From Pseudomonadales bacterium (lineage in GTDB: Bacteria; Pseudomonadota; Gammaproteobacteria; Pseudomonadales; UBA7239), in the NCBI GenBank assembly GCA_020443005.1, contig JAGRJA010000190.1, forward strand, positions 1 through 18,099: a stretch of DNA of 18,099 nucleotides, in the 5' to 3' direction. The position numbers were made by a program, and so were the translations under genes. The notes below the pieces were generated by a model. It saw only the letters and a program-made list of their open reading frames with translations. It had not been told where the DNA came from and did not search any database. Below are positions 6,509 through 14,332 of the stretch, piece after piece. Within the stretch, counting starts at the first letter, position 1; each line of letters begins with the position of its first letter.

Positions 6509-8311
6509 GTGTCAGATTTATCCCATATCAGAAATTTCTCGATCATCGCCCATATTGATCACGGTAAATCCACGCTGGCAGACAGGTTTATACAAAATTG
6601 TGGTGGGTTGACTGACCGGGAGATGGCTGCGCAGGTGCTTGATTCAATGGATATTGAGCGGGAGCGCGGAATTACGATCAAGGCACAAAGTGTCACCCTG
6701 AATTATCAGGCGCGGAACGGAAAAACCTACCAGCTTAATTTCATTGATACACCTGGCCATGTTGATTTTTCTTATGAGGTATCCCGCTCACTGGCTGCCT
6801 GTGAGGGCGCGTTATTGGTGGTAGATGCCGGACAGGGTGTGGAAGCGCAGTCTGTGGCCAATTGCTATACAGCCATTGAACAGGGGCTGGAAGTGATTCC
6901 CGTGCTTAACAAGATGGATCTGCCGCAGGCAGAGCCGGACAAGGTGAAGCGTGAAATCGAGGAAATTATCGGTATTGATGCAACGGATGCCTGCGCGGTG
7001 AGCGCTAAAACAGGGATGGGCATCAATGATGTTCTGGAACAATTGATCACCAAGATTCCTCCCCCCACTGGCGATGTAGATGCCCCCTTGCAGGCACTGA
7101 TTATTGACTCCTGGTTTGATAATTATCTGGGCGTTGTCTCTCTCGTTCGGGTGATGCAGGGTACACTTCACAAAAAAGATAAAATTGTTGCGAAATCCAT
7201 TGGCAAGTCTCATGTTGTTGATAATGTCGGAATCTTTACGCCCAAGAGACACGAAACAGGTGTTTTGAGAGCAGGGGAGGTCGGTTTTGTTGTTGCCGGT
7301 ATCAAGGATATTCACGGTGCGCCTGTCGGTGACACCATTACTCATGCACAGTTTGCTGAAACCGTTGCTGCTTTGCCGGGTTTTCAGCGGGTGAAGCCCC
7401 AGGTTTATGCCGGCCTTTTCCCTGTCGATTCTGATGATTATGAAGATTTTCGCGATGCACTGGATAAATTGACGCTTAACGATGCCTCTTTATTCTATGA
7501 GCCGGAAAGCTCGGACGCGCTGGGTTTCGGTTTTCGTTGTGGCTTTCTCGGCATGCTGCACATGGAAATTATTCAGGAGAGACTTGAGCGGGAATATGAT
7601 CTGGATTTAATAACCACGGCACCTACCGTGGTTTATCAGGTAGTCTTGAACAATGGTGATGAAGTGATGGTTGATAACCCGTCGCGACTTCCTGATCCCG
7701 GAACCATAGCAGAAATGCGGGAGCCTATTGTTGAGGCCAATATTCTGGTGCCTCAGGATCACCTGGGCAGTGTGATCACACTGTGTATTGAGAAACGGGG
7801 TGTGCAGAAAGATATGCAGTTCCTGGGCAGTCAGGTTTCCGTGGTTTATGAATTGCCAATGAACGAAGTGGTGATGGATTTTTTCGATCGCCTCAAGTCT
7901 GTCAGCCGTGGTTTTGCTTCACTGGATTACAACTTTGTACGGTTTCAGGAAGCAAGATTGACTCGCCTGGATATTTTGATTAATGGTGAAAAAGTGGATG
8001 CGCTCGCTGTTATCATTCACAGGGATAATGCAGCCAACCGTGGCCGGCTTTTGTGTGAAAAAATGAAAGACCTGATCCCCCGGCAGATGTTTGATGTGGC
8101 GATACAGGCTGCAATTGGTGGGCAGATTATTGCGAGAACTACCGTTAAGGCGCTTCGTAAAAATGTCACTGCAAAATGTTATGGTGGTGATGTTACCCGA
8201 AAGAGAAAACTGCTGGAAAAGCAGAAAGCGGGCAAAAAGCGTATGAAACAGGTGGGGCGTGTTGAAATCCCGCAAGAGGCTTTCCTCGCTGTTTTGAAAG
8301 TTGACGCTTGA
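6509..8311 (+). CDS. lepA: Translation elongation factor 4 (LepA), GTPase
   Basis: This is a ribosome-associated GTPase related to EF-G; EF4 is described as acting in back-translocation or in initiation/assembly under stress. The 600 residues are the usual length. G1 is AHIDHGKST (residues 14-22), G3 is DTPGH (80-84) and G4 is NKMD (134-137). The LepA-specific C-terminal domain with RKRKLLEKQKAGKKRMKQ is present near the end. The start is GTG at 6509, giving MSDLSHIRNFSII as in Pseudomonas LepA. lepB follows after 36 bases, the classical lepA-lepB pairing. Confidence 0.98.
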   Translation: MSDLSHIRNFSIIAHIDHGKSTLADRFIQNCGGLTDREMAAQVLDSMDIERERGITIKAQSVTLNYQARNGKTYQLNFIDTPGHVDFSYEVSRSLAACEGALLVVDAGQGVEAQSVANCYTAIEQGLEVIPVLNKMDLPQAEPDKVKREIEEIIGIDATDACAVSAKTGMGINDVLEQLITKIPPPTGDVDAPLQALIIDSWFDNYLGVVSLVRVMQGTLHKKDKIVAKSIGKSHVVDNVGIFTPKRHETGVLRAGEVGFVVAGIKDIHGAPVGDTITHAQFAETVAALPGFQRVKPQVYAGLFPVDSDDYEDFRDALDKLTLNDASLFYEPESSDALGFGFRCGFLGMLHMEIIQERLEREYDLDLITTAPTVVYQVVLNNGDEVMVDNPSRLPDPGTIAEMREPIVEANILVPQDHLGSVITLCIEKRGVQKDMQFLGSQVSVVYELPMNEVVMDFFDRLKSVSRGFASLDYNFVRFQEARLTRLDILINGEKVDALAVIIHRDNAANRGRLLCEKMKDLIPRQMFDVAIQAAIGGQIIARTTVKALRKNVTAKCYGGDVTRKRKLLEKQKAGKKRMKQVGRVEIPQEAFLAVLKVDA

Positions 8312-8347
8312 GTGCGCTTGACCCGCTGTTAAAAAAAGGTTGCTGTT

Positions 8348-9148
8348 ATGGATATAAATTTTCCGCTGGTTCTGGTTATTGCTGTTTTTTTGACGGGAAG
8401 CGTTTGGCTGTTTGATGTGCTTTTTCTTGCTTCAAGACGGGCTGTCCGGGAAAACCCGGCTTCACCCGAACAGAAAGTTGAGGCGAGGCAGACTGAGCCC
8501 TGGCTGGTGGATATGTCCAAATCCTTCTTTCCTGTTCTTCTCCTTGTTTTGATACTGCGGTCTTTTTTGTTTGAACCTTTTAAAATACCGTCCAGTTCCA
8601 TGGTGCCTACGCTCCTGGTCCACGATTATATTCTGGTAAACAAGTTTGCCTATGGATTGCGTTTACCTGTGTTGGGGACCAAAATATTTGGAGATGGTCT
8701 TCCTGAAAGGGGAGATGTGATGGTGTTTTTTCCTCCCGGCGATGACCGATATTTCATAAAACGGGTTGTTGGTATGCCGGGCGACAGAATTCTTTATAAA
8801 GATAATGTGTTGTATATTAATGGTGAGGAGATGAAACAGTCGCTGGTTGGGGTGTATCCTGATTCCGAAAGGCCCGATCACGCCATTTTTCACGAGGATC
8901 TGGGTGGTGTCGAGCATCTGATGCAGAAAAGTATACCCCCAACTGAATGGCGTAACTGGTGGGATGGCAAGCCGGTTCCCCCGGGCCACTATTTTGTTAT
9001 GGGCGATAATCGTGATAACAGTAGTGACAGTCGGGTTTGGGGTACAGTGCCGCAAGAAAATATTGTCGGCAAGGCGGTAGCGATATGGATGCACTGGGAG
9101 TCGTTTTTCAGTTTGCCATCCTTCTCCAGAAATGGTGAAATCAGGTGA
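8348..9148 (+). CDS. lepB: Signal peptidase I
   Basis: This inner-membrane endopeptidase cleaves signal peptides from exported proteins. The 266 residues have two N-terminal membrane spans (about 4-26 and 58-75) and a periplasmic catalytic domain. The nucleophile is S84 in PSSSMVPTL (the family motif is PSxSM) and the general base is K138 in YFIKRVVGMPGD. The conserved box GDNRDNSSDSR is present near the C-terminus. AAAGGT upstream of ATG 8348 is the ribosome binding site. It is in the operon with lepA and 22 bases before the next gene if that starts at 9171. Confidence 0.97.
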   Translation: MDINFPLVLVIAVFLTGSVWLFDVLFLASRRAVRENPASPEQKVEARQTEPWLVDMSKSFFPVLLLVLILRSFLFEPFKIPSSSMVPTLLVHDYILVNKFAYGLRLPVLGTKIFGDGLPERGDVMVFFPPGDDRYFIKRVVGMPGDRILYKDNVLYINGEEMKQSLVGVYPDSERPDHAIFHEDLGGVEHLMQKSIPPTEWRNWWDGKPVPPGHYFVMGDNRDNSSDSRVWGTVPQENIVGKAVAIWMHWESFFSLPSFSRNGEIR

Positions 9149-9158
9149 TAATTTGAAT

Positions 9159-9166
9159 GAGGGGGT
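9159..9166 (+). promoter_or_regulatory. Ribosome binding site of the DUF4845 gene
   Basis: GAGGGGGT lies just before ATG 9171. It favours that start over the in-frame ATG at 9132, which lies inside lepB and has no comparable site. Confidence 0.65.
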
Positions 9167-9170
9167 GATT

Positions 9171-9560
9171 ATGTTGTTGGGTTTGAACAAGCAAAAAGGC
9201 GAGGGCGCCTCTACCATTGTGTTGTATATTTTTGTGATCATGATGGCAGTAACCATTATGCTGAAACTGGGGCCGGCTTATATGGATAACCGCTCCGTCA
9301 AACAGACGCTGAATACCGTTGAGGAAGAATTGCAGGGCAAGGATATTTACGATATTCCCAATAAAACAATTATTGGTATGGTCAAGAAGAACTTTTCGGT
9401 CAACATGCTGGACCGGGATAAAACACTGGTTGACGCACTGGAAGTTGTTCGCGATAAAAAAAGTGTGATTCTTACCTGCAATTATGAAAAGAGGATAGAG
9501 CTGTTTGGTAATGTAGATGTGATTTTGAAGTTTGTGAATGAAAATGACCTCACAGACTGA
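9171..9560 (+). CDS. DUF4845 small membrane protein
   Basis: This conserved protein of unknown function is almost always encoded between lepB and rnc in Pseudomonas-like bacteria (PA0769 position). From ATG 9171 it has 129 residues. A short basic N-terminus (LNKQKGEGAS) leads into one membrane span (about 14-32), then KLGPAYMDNRSVKQ and a soluble domain with NYEKRIELFGNVD, typical of the family. The topology resembles a pseudopilin-like or membrane-anchored accessory protein. Its location next to signal peptidase suggests a link with export, but no function is established. A longer version from 9132 would overlap lepB by 17 bases. Confidence 0.85.
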   Translation: MLLGLNKQKGEGASTIVLYIFVIMMAVTIMLKLGPAYMDNRSVKQTLNTVEEELQGKDIYDIPNKTIIGMVKKNFSVNMLDRDKTLVDALEVVRDKKSVILTCNYEKRIELFGNVDVILKFVNENDLTD

Positions 9561-9572
9561 ATCGGGTGAACA

Positions 9573-10253
9573 GTGTCCGGTTCTCGTTTGACCGGGATTG
9601 AAATTGCCGGTTATCACTTTCAGCAGGACGAGTTGCTTGACCGGGCGCTCACCCATCGTAGCCATTCAGCGGATAATAATGAAAGGCTTGAGTTGCTGGG
9701 AGATGCAATACTGGATCTGGTGATTACCCGATATTTGTTTGATCGTTTTCCCGATGCCAGCGAAGGCCAGCTCAGCCAGTTGCGATCAAATCTTGTCAAA
9801 AAGGACACACTGGCAAGGCTGGCCAAAAATCAGCGTCTGGGTGATAAAATCAAGCTCGGTGGCGGTGAACTGAAGAGTGGCGCTCACCGTCGGTCGTCCA
9901 TTCTGGCTGATGCACTTGAGGCCCTGATTGCGGCTGTTTATATCGATTCCGGTTATCAGCTGACTGCCTGTGAAACATTGATTTTTTCCCTCTATTCAGA
10001 TGAATTGCCAAGCCTGTCGGCTGATGATGAACACAAGGATTATAAAACACGCTTGCAGGAATGGTTGCAGGCTCGAAAAAAATCACTGCCGCGCTACAGC
10101 GTTGCAGACAGTGCAGGTAAGGACCATCAGAAATCGTTTACTGTCCACTGTCATATACCCGGTATTTCAGAGGTTTTTTCCGGTACGGAAAGTAGCAAGC
10201 GTAAAGCAGAACAACTGGCGGCCAGACATGCTTTCGAGAAACTGAGCTCATGA
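9573..10253 (+). CDS. rnc: Ribonuclease III
   Basis: This endonuclease is specific for double-stranded RNA and processes rRNA precursors and structured mRNAs. At 226 residues it is the same size as the E. coli enzyme. The signature NERLELLGDAILDL carries catalytic E40 and D44, and LADALEALIAAVY carries D113 and E116, so the active site is complete. A double-stranded RNA-binding domain occupies about 155-225. The start is GTG 9573. The stop overlaps the era start by four bases (ATGA), the standard rnc-era coupling. Confidence 0.98.
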   Translation: MSGSRLTGIEIAGYHFQQDELLDRALTHRSHSADNNERLELLGDAILDLVITRYLFDRFPDASEGQLSQLRSNLVKKDTLARLAKNQRLGDKIKLGGGELKSGAHRRSSILADALEALIAAVYIDSGYQLTACETLIFSLYSDELPSLSADDEHKDYKTRLQEWLQARKKSLPRYSVADSAGKDHQKSFTVHCHIPGISEVFSGTESSKRKAEQLAARHAFEKLSS

Positions 10254-11161
10254 CAAACACAACCAAGGCGCTGCAATATTATTGTGGATATATTGCGATT
10301 GTCGGTCGGCCCAATGTTGGAAAATCCACCTTGCTTAATCATTTGCTGAAGCAGAAGTTGAGCATAACATCCCGCAAACCCCAAACAACAAGAAATACGA
10401 TTCTTGGCATTAAAACCATTGATAATTTCCAGATGGTTTTTGTCGATACGCCCGGAATGCACCTTGGTGAAAAGAAGGCCATGAACCGGATGATGAATCG
10501 TTCTGCCTCATCCGTATTACACGATGTTGACCTGATTTTATTTGTCGTAGATCGTTTGACCTTCAACCGGGAAGACCAGTTTGTGCTTCAGCAGATCAGG
10601 CAAACGCAACTGCCTGTGATTCTGGTTATTAACAAAATTGACAAGCTGGAAAAAAAAGCTGATTTGTTACCTTATCTTGCCGAGGTGTCAGCAAGAGAGC
10701 AGTTTTCGGAGATTGTGCCTGTGTCGGCGATGAATGAGCAGGATATAGAACATCTTGAAGCGGTTATTAAACCCTATATCCCGCCGGCAGACAGTTTTTT
10801 TTACGATGCAGAGCAGATAACAGACAGAAGTGACCGTTTTGTGGTCAGTGAAATCATTCGTGAAAAAATTACCCGAATGCTGGGAGAGGAGCTGCCGCAT
10901 AATGTTGCCGTTGAAATAGAGGATTTTGAAGAAAAAGCCTCGATTTTTCATATTCATGCCTTGATTCTTGTCGAGAAAAAGGGCCAAAAAAATATTGTGA
11001 TTGGTGATAAGGGAAGTCGCATTAAACAAATCGGGCAGACTGCAAGGGAAGATATCGAAAAGCTGTTGGAAAAAAAGGTTAACTTGAAACTATGGGTAAA
11101 AGTCAGGTCAGGTTGGTCGGATGATGAAAGAGCGCTGAAAAGTCTGGGCCTGGATAACTGA
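10250..11161 (+). CDS. era: GTPase Era
   Basis: This essential GTPase binds the 3' end of 16S rRNA and helps 30S assembly. Of 303 residues, G1 is GRPNVGKST (19-27), G3 is DTPG (66-69) and G4 is NKID (128-131). The C-terminal KH domain contains IVIGDKGSRIKQIG. The sequence is complete and of normal length. Translation is coupled to rnc by an ATGA overlap. A run of eight T lies inside the gene at 10795-10802, with no sign of a frameshift. Confidence 0.98.
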   Translation: MTNTTKALQYYCGYIAIVGRPNVGKSTLLNHLLKQKLSITSRKPQTTRNTILGIKTIDNFQMVFVDTPGMHLGEKKAMNRMMNRSASSVLHDVDLILFVVDRLTFNREDQFVLQQIRQTQLPVILVINKIDKLEKKADLLPYLAEVSAREQFSEIVPVSAMNEQDIEHLEAVIKPYIPPADSFFYDAEQITDRSDRFVVSEIIREKITRMLGEELPHNVAVEIEDFEEKASIFHIHALILVEKKGQKNIVIGDKGSRIKQIGQTAREDIEKLLEKKVNLKLWVKVRSGWSDDERALKSLGLDN

Positions 11162-11192
11162 ATTTTTACAGGCTGTTGATGCGGTTAAACTG

Positions 11193-11870
11193 ATGAATGT
11201 TAACGATAAAAAAGCGTTTGTATTGCATATCAGGTCCTATAGGGAAAACAGCTATCTGCTTGAGCTTTTTGCCGAAGATAAAGGGCGGTTTTCTGCAATT
11301 GCGAGAGGCCAGAAAAACAGAATACAGATGTTTACGCCCTATAGCATTACCACGATGGGCAAAACCGATTTGAAAAGCATCAAGGTTTTTGAAGTACAAG
11401 GTTCCGGTTACAGCTTGTCCGGCAAGCGCTTGTTCAGTGCGATGTACCTTAATGAAGTGATCTATCGTTGCTTGCCAAAAGCGCTTGCCGAGAACAGGCT
11501 TTTTTCCGCCTACCAGGCTACTCTGCTCGACTTGAGTGATGCCAGTGTTGAAGTCGGTAAAAGCCTGCGCTGCTTCGAGTTTCTGTTGTTTGAAACACTG
11601 GGTTTTGCGTTGTTCCCTGATGAAGACCTTGCTTCAATTTTCAGGCGGGACAATTTTTACCGGTTCGTCGGGGCAGAGGGTTTTGTTGAAGTGCGTGATG
11701 AAGATGCAGCGGCGGTGGATGTTTTTTCAGGGCAGAGCTTGCTTGCTATTGCCGCGTATTGTTTTGACAACCCGGAAAGCGTGCGGGACGGAAAACGGCT
11801 CGCAAGACTGGCCTTCAGGTATTTTTTTGAAATTAACGAGTTCAAAAGCAGAAGGCTTTTCATTAATTAG
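11193..11870 (+). CDS. recO: DNA repair protein RecO
   Basis: This is a RecFOR-pathway mediator that helps load RecA onto SSB-coated single-stranded DNA. The 225 residues are close to the family length (E. coli 242). The N-terminal OB-fold is marked by HIRSYRENSYLLELF followed by DKGRFSAIARG. The helical domain contains LRCFEFLLFETLGF, typical of RecO. It lies 31 bases after era, the usual order. The ribosome binding site is weak, and no better in-frame start is present upstream. The usual following gene pdxJ is missing; glcB converges instead. Confidence 0.93.
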   Translation: MNVNDKKAFVLHIRSYRENSYLLELFAEDKGRFSAIARGQKNRIQMFTPYSITTMGKTDLKSIKVFEVQGSGYSLSGKRLFSAMYLNEVIYRCLPKALAENRLFSAYQATLLDLSDASVEVGKSLRCFEFLLFETLGFALFPDEDLASIFRRDNFYRFVGAEGFVEVRDEDAAAVDVFSGQSLLAIAAYCFDNPESVRDGKRLARLAFRYFFEINEFKSRRLFIN

Positions 11871-11888
11871 GGGCTGCGCGCCAACTTT

Positions 11889-11935
11889 CAGCTTTGCCGG
11901 GTGTCAGCAGAAAGTGGTGTACACTGGCAAAGCTG
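11889..11935. terminator. Inverted repeat between convergent recO and glcB
   Basis: There is a perfect 10-bp inverted repeat: CAGCTTTGCC (11889-11898) and GGCAAAGCTG (11926-11935). Inside it GTGT (11901-11904) can pair with ACAC (11921-11924). It sits in the 80-base gap between the recO and glcB stops, so a bidirectional transcription barrier or mRNA 3' stabiliser is the likely role. No T-tract follows on either strand, so it is not a classical intrinsic terminator. Confidence 0.5.
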
Positions 11936-11950
11936 GAGAGGGTTCATCGT

Positions 11951-14155
11951 TTAACGCTGAGATCTGGCAGCGGCCTTGAGTTCGCGACGGCGGCGATGCA
12001 ATACAGGCTCTGTGTAACCACTGGGTTGGTGAACACCACCGAATACCAGTTCACAGGCCGCCTGAAAGGCAACGGAGTTGTCGAAGTCGGGTGCCATCGG
12101 GATGTAATCGGGGTCGTGCGCGTTCTGACGGTCAACGACAACAGCCATTCGTTTGAAAGTCTCCAGTACCTGAATGCGCTTGACGAAATCATGGCGCAAC
12201 CAGTTGGCGATATGCTGACTGGAAATACGCAATGTTGCACGGTCTTCCATTAAGCCAACATCGTTGATGTCAGGTACTTTCGAGCAGCCAATTCCCAGAT
12301 CTATCCACCGTACGACATAACCCAATATTCCCTGACAGTTATTGTCCAGTTCCTGTTGAATTTCGGTGTTACTGAGCCGGGTGTCACCGAGCAAGGGGAT
12401 AGTCAGAATGTCATCGATACTTGCACGAGGCCGGTTTTTCAACTCGTTTTGACGATCGCTGACTTTCATTTGATGGTAGTGCATGGCGTGAAGCGTGGCG
12501 GCTGTTGGAGAGGGAACCCAGGCGGTATTGGCACCGGCCTCCAGATGCATCATTTTGGTGTCGACCATTTCTTTCATCAGGTCGGGTTTGGGCCACATAC
12601 CTTTACCAATCTGGGCGATGCCTTGCAGACCGCATTCAAGCCCGATATCCACATTCCAGTTTTCATAGGCCTTGATCCATTTTTCCTGCTTCATGGCCTC
12701 CTTGCGAACCATGACACCTGCTTCCATGGAAGTATGAATCTCGTCACCGGTGCGGTCCAGAAAGCCGGTATTGATAAAAATGATGCGGTCTTTGGCTGCG
12801 CGAATACACTCTTTCAGATTGACGGTGGTTCGTCGTTCTTCATCCATAATCCCGATTTTCAGGGTGTAGCGGGGCAGCTTGAATGCATCTTCAACCCTAT
12901 CGAAAAGCTCACAGGCAAAGGCTACTTCCTCAGGTCCGTGCATTTTGGGTTTAACGATGTACATCGAGCCGGTTCGGGAATTGCGAAGCTGGTTAAGGCC
13001 CTTGATGTCGTAGAGTGAGATAAGTGCGGTGACAACAGCATCAATAATGCCTTCGGGAGCTTCCTCGCCTTTAAGCAGTACCGCGTCGTTGGTCATCAGG
13101 TGGCCAACATTGCGGATGAGCAGCAAAGATCGACCATGCAGGGTAATTGGCTTGCCATTCGGGTTGTTGAAGTGAAGATCAGGGGCCAATGAACGGGTGA
13201 TGGTTTTGCCATTCTTCTCAAAAGTGTCGCTGAGTGTACCGCGCATGAGCCCCAGCCAGTTACGATAGACTTCAGCTTTGTCAGCACCATCGGCAGCCGC
13301 GACAGAATCTTCACAGTCCTGAATGGTGGTGATGGCTGATTCAAGAATAATATCCTTGATGTTCGCTGCATCCTCCTTGCCGATCGGGTGGCCAGGATCG
13401 ATCTGGATGATGGCATGAAGGTTGTTGTTTTGCAGAAGAATTTCTGCAGGTGCATCAACACGCCCTTTGTAGCCGGCAAATTTTTCGGGCTGTCTGAGTT
13501 GGGTTGTATCGCCATTTTTCAGTTTGATATGTAATGAGGCCTCGTTGATACAGTATTCAGTGGCATCTGCATGTGAGCCTTCCTGCAAGGGGGCCATCTG
13601 ATCGAGAAATTGTCGGCCATAGGCAATGACTCTGGCACCACGAACCGGATTGTATCCGGCACCCTTGGCGGCACCATCATCATCACTAATGACATCGGTG
13701 CCATAAAGGGCATCGTACAGCGACCCCCAGCGTGCGTTGGACGCATTGAGCGCATAACGGGCATTTTTTACCGGAACGACCAGTTGCGGGCCGGCGATGA
13801 TGGCGATCTCGTCATCCACATTTTGGGTGCCGACCGAAAAGGCCGGACCTTCCGGTAGCAGGTAGCCGATTTTTTTGAGGAATTCTTTATACAGCTCGTG
13901 ATTATGGGGTGCATCACATCGGGACTGGTGCCAGGTGTCGATTTCAGCCTGAAGTTTGTAGCGTTTCAATAACAGGATGTTGTTTTTGGGCGCCATCTCG
14001 GTGATGACATCCTGAAGAATATTCCAGAAGTGGGACGCCTCAATACCCAGGTCGGGCAGAACTTCATTGATAATTAACGTATGGAGTGGTTTGGCTATTT
14101 CCATATCACTGTTATCGATTCGAATATGGGTGGCACTGTTGTCAACTGGAATCAT
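11951..14155 (-). CDS. glcB: Malate synthase G
   Basis: The enzyme condenses glyoxylate with acetyl-CoA to malate, for growth on acetate, fatty acids or glycolate. At 734 residues it is the large monomeric G isoform (E. coli 723). Motifs matching known active-site residues are visible: R348 in LLIRNVGH, E439 in GIMDEERRT, D467 in FLDRTGDEI (metal ligands) and D638 in LMEDRATLRISSQH, the expected catalytic base. The start ATG 14155 is the only one that fits, because an ATG just upstream runs into a stop. No glyoxylate-producing genes (aceA, glcDEF) are nearby, so it stands alone here. It is divergent from a histidine kinase gene and has its own promoter. Confidence 0.97.
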   Translation of the reverse strand: MIPVDNSATHIRIDNSDMEIAKPLHTLIINEVLPDLGIEASHFWNILQDVITEMAPKNNILLLKRYKLQAEIDTWHQSRCDAPHNHELYKEFLKKIGYLLPEGPAFSVGTQNVDDEIAIIAGPQLVVPVKNARYALNASNARWGSLYDALYGTDVISDDDGAAKGAGYNPVRGARVIAYGRQFLDQMAPLQEGSHADATEYCINEASLHIKLKNGDTTQLRQPEKFAGYKGRVDAPAEILLQNNNLHAIIQIDPGHPIGKEDAANIKDIILESAITTIQDCEDSVAAADGADKAEVYRNWLGLMRGTLSDTFEKNGKTITRSLAPDLHFNNPNGKPITLHGRSLLLIRNVGHLMTNDAVLLKGEEAPEGIIDAVVTALISLYDIKGLNQLRNSRTGSMYIVKPKMHGPEEVAFACELFDRVEDAFKLPRYTLKIGIMDEERRTTVNLKECIRAAKDRIIFINTGFLDRTGDEIHTSMEAGVMVRKEAMKQEKWIKAYENWNVDIGLECGLQGIAQIGKGMWPKPDLMKEMVDTKMMHLEAGANTAWVPSPTAATLHAMHYHQMKVSDRQNELKNRPRASIDDILTIPLLGDTRLSNTEIQQELDNNCQGILGYVVRWIDLGIGCSKVPDINDVGLMEDRATLRISSQHIANWLRHDFVKRIQVLETFKRMAVVVDRQNAHDPDYIPMAPDFDNSVAFQAACELVFGGVHQPSGYTEPVLHRRRRELKAAARSQR

Positions 14156-14222
14156 TAATGCATACCTGGGCTTTGGGCTGGCATGTTTTCTTGACGAAAC
14201 ACGCGGTTAATAAAGGAAGCTA

Positions 14223-14251
14223 ATAATAGAGGGGTATACCGGATTTCACAA
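14223..14251 (-). promoter_or_regulatory. Sigma-70 type promoter of glcB
   Basis: Read on the minus strand, TTGTGA (14251-14246) is separated by exactly 17 bases from TATTAT (14228-14223), matching the -35 in 4 of 6 and the -10 in 5 of 6 positions. It lies about 70 bases upstream of the glcB start. Confidence 0.6.
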
Positions 14252-14278
14252 ACCGAAATGGGTAGTCTTGCTGTCAAT

Positions 14279-14308
14279 TTGCTTTCATACAGAAGACTAC
14301 GGTATAAC
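14279..14308 (+). promoter_or_regulatory. Probable promoter of the histidine kinase gene
   Basis: TTGCTT (14279-14284), an 18-base spacer and TATAAC (14303-14308) form a plausible sigma-70 promoter. Transcription would begin near 14315. This excludes the in-frame ATG at 14258 and leaves ATG 14333 as the first usable start. Confidence 0.45.
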
Positions 14309-14332
14309 TGGAGGGGTCAGGAAGGCTGGCCA

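Noticed and set aside
12356..13018. Plus-strand open frame of 220 codons inside glcB
   Set aside because: It is antisense to highly conserved malate synthase sequence; a shadow frame.
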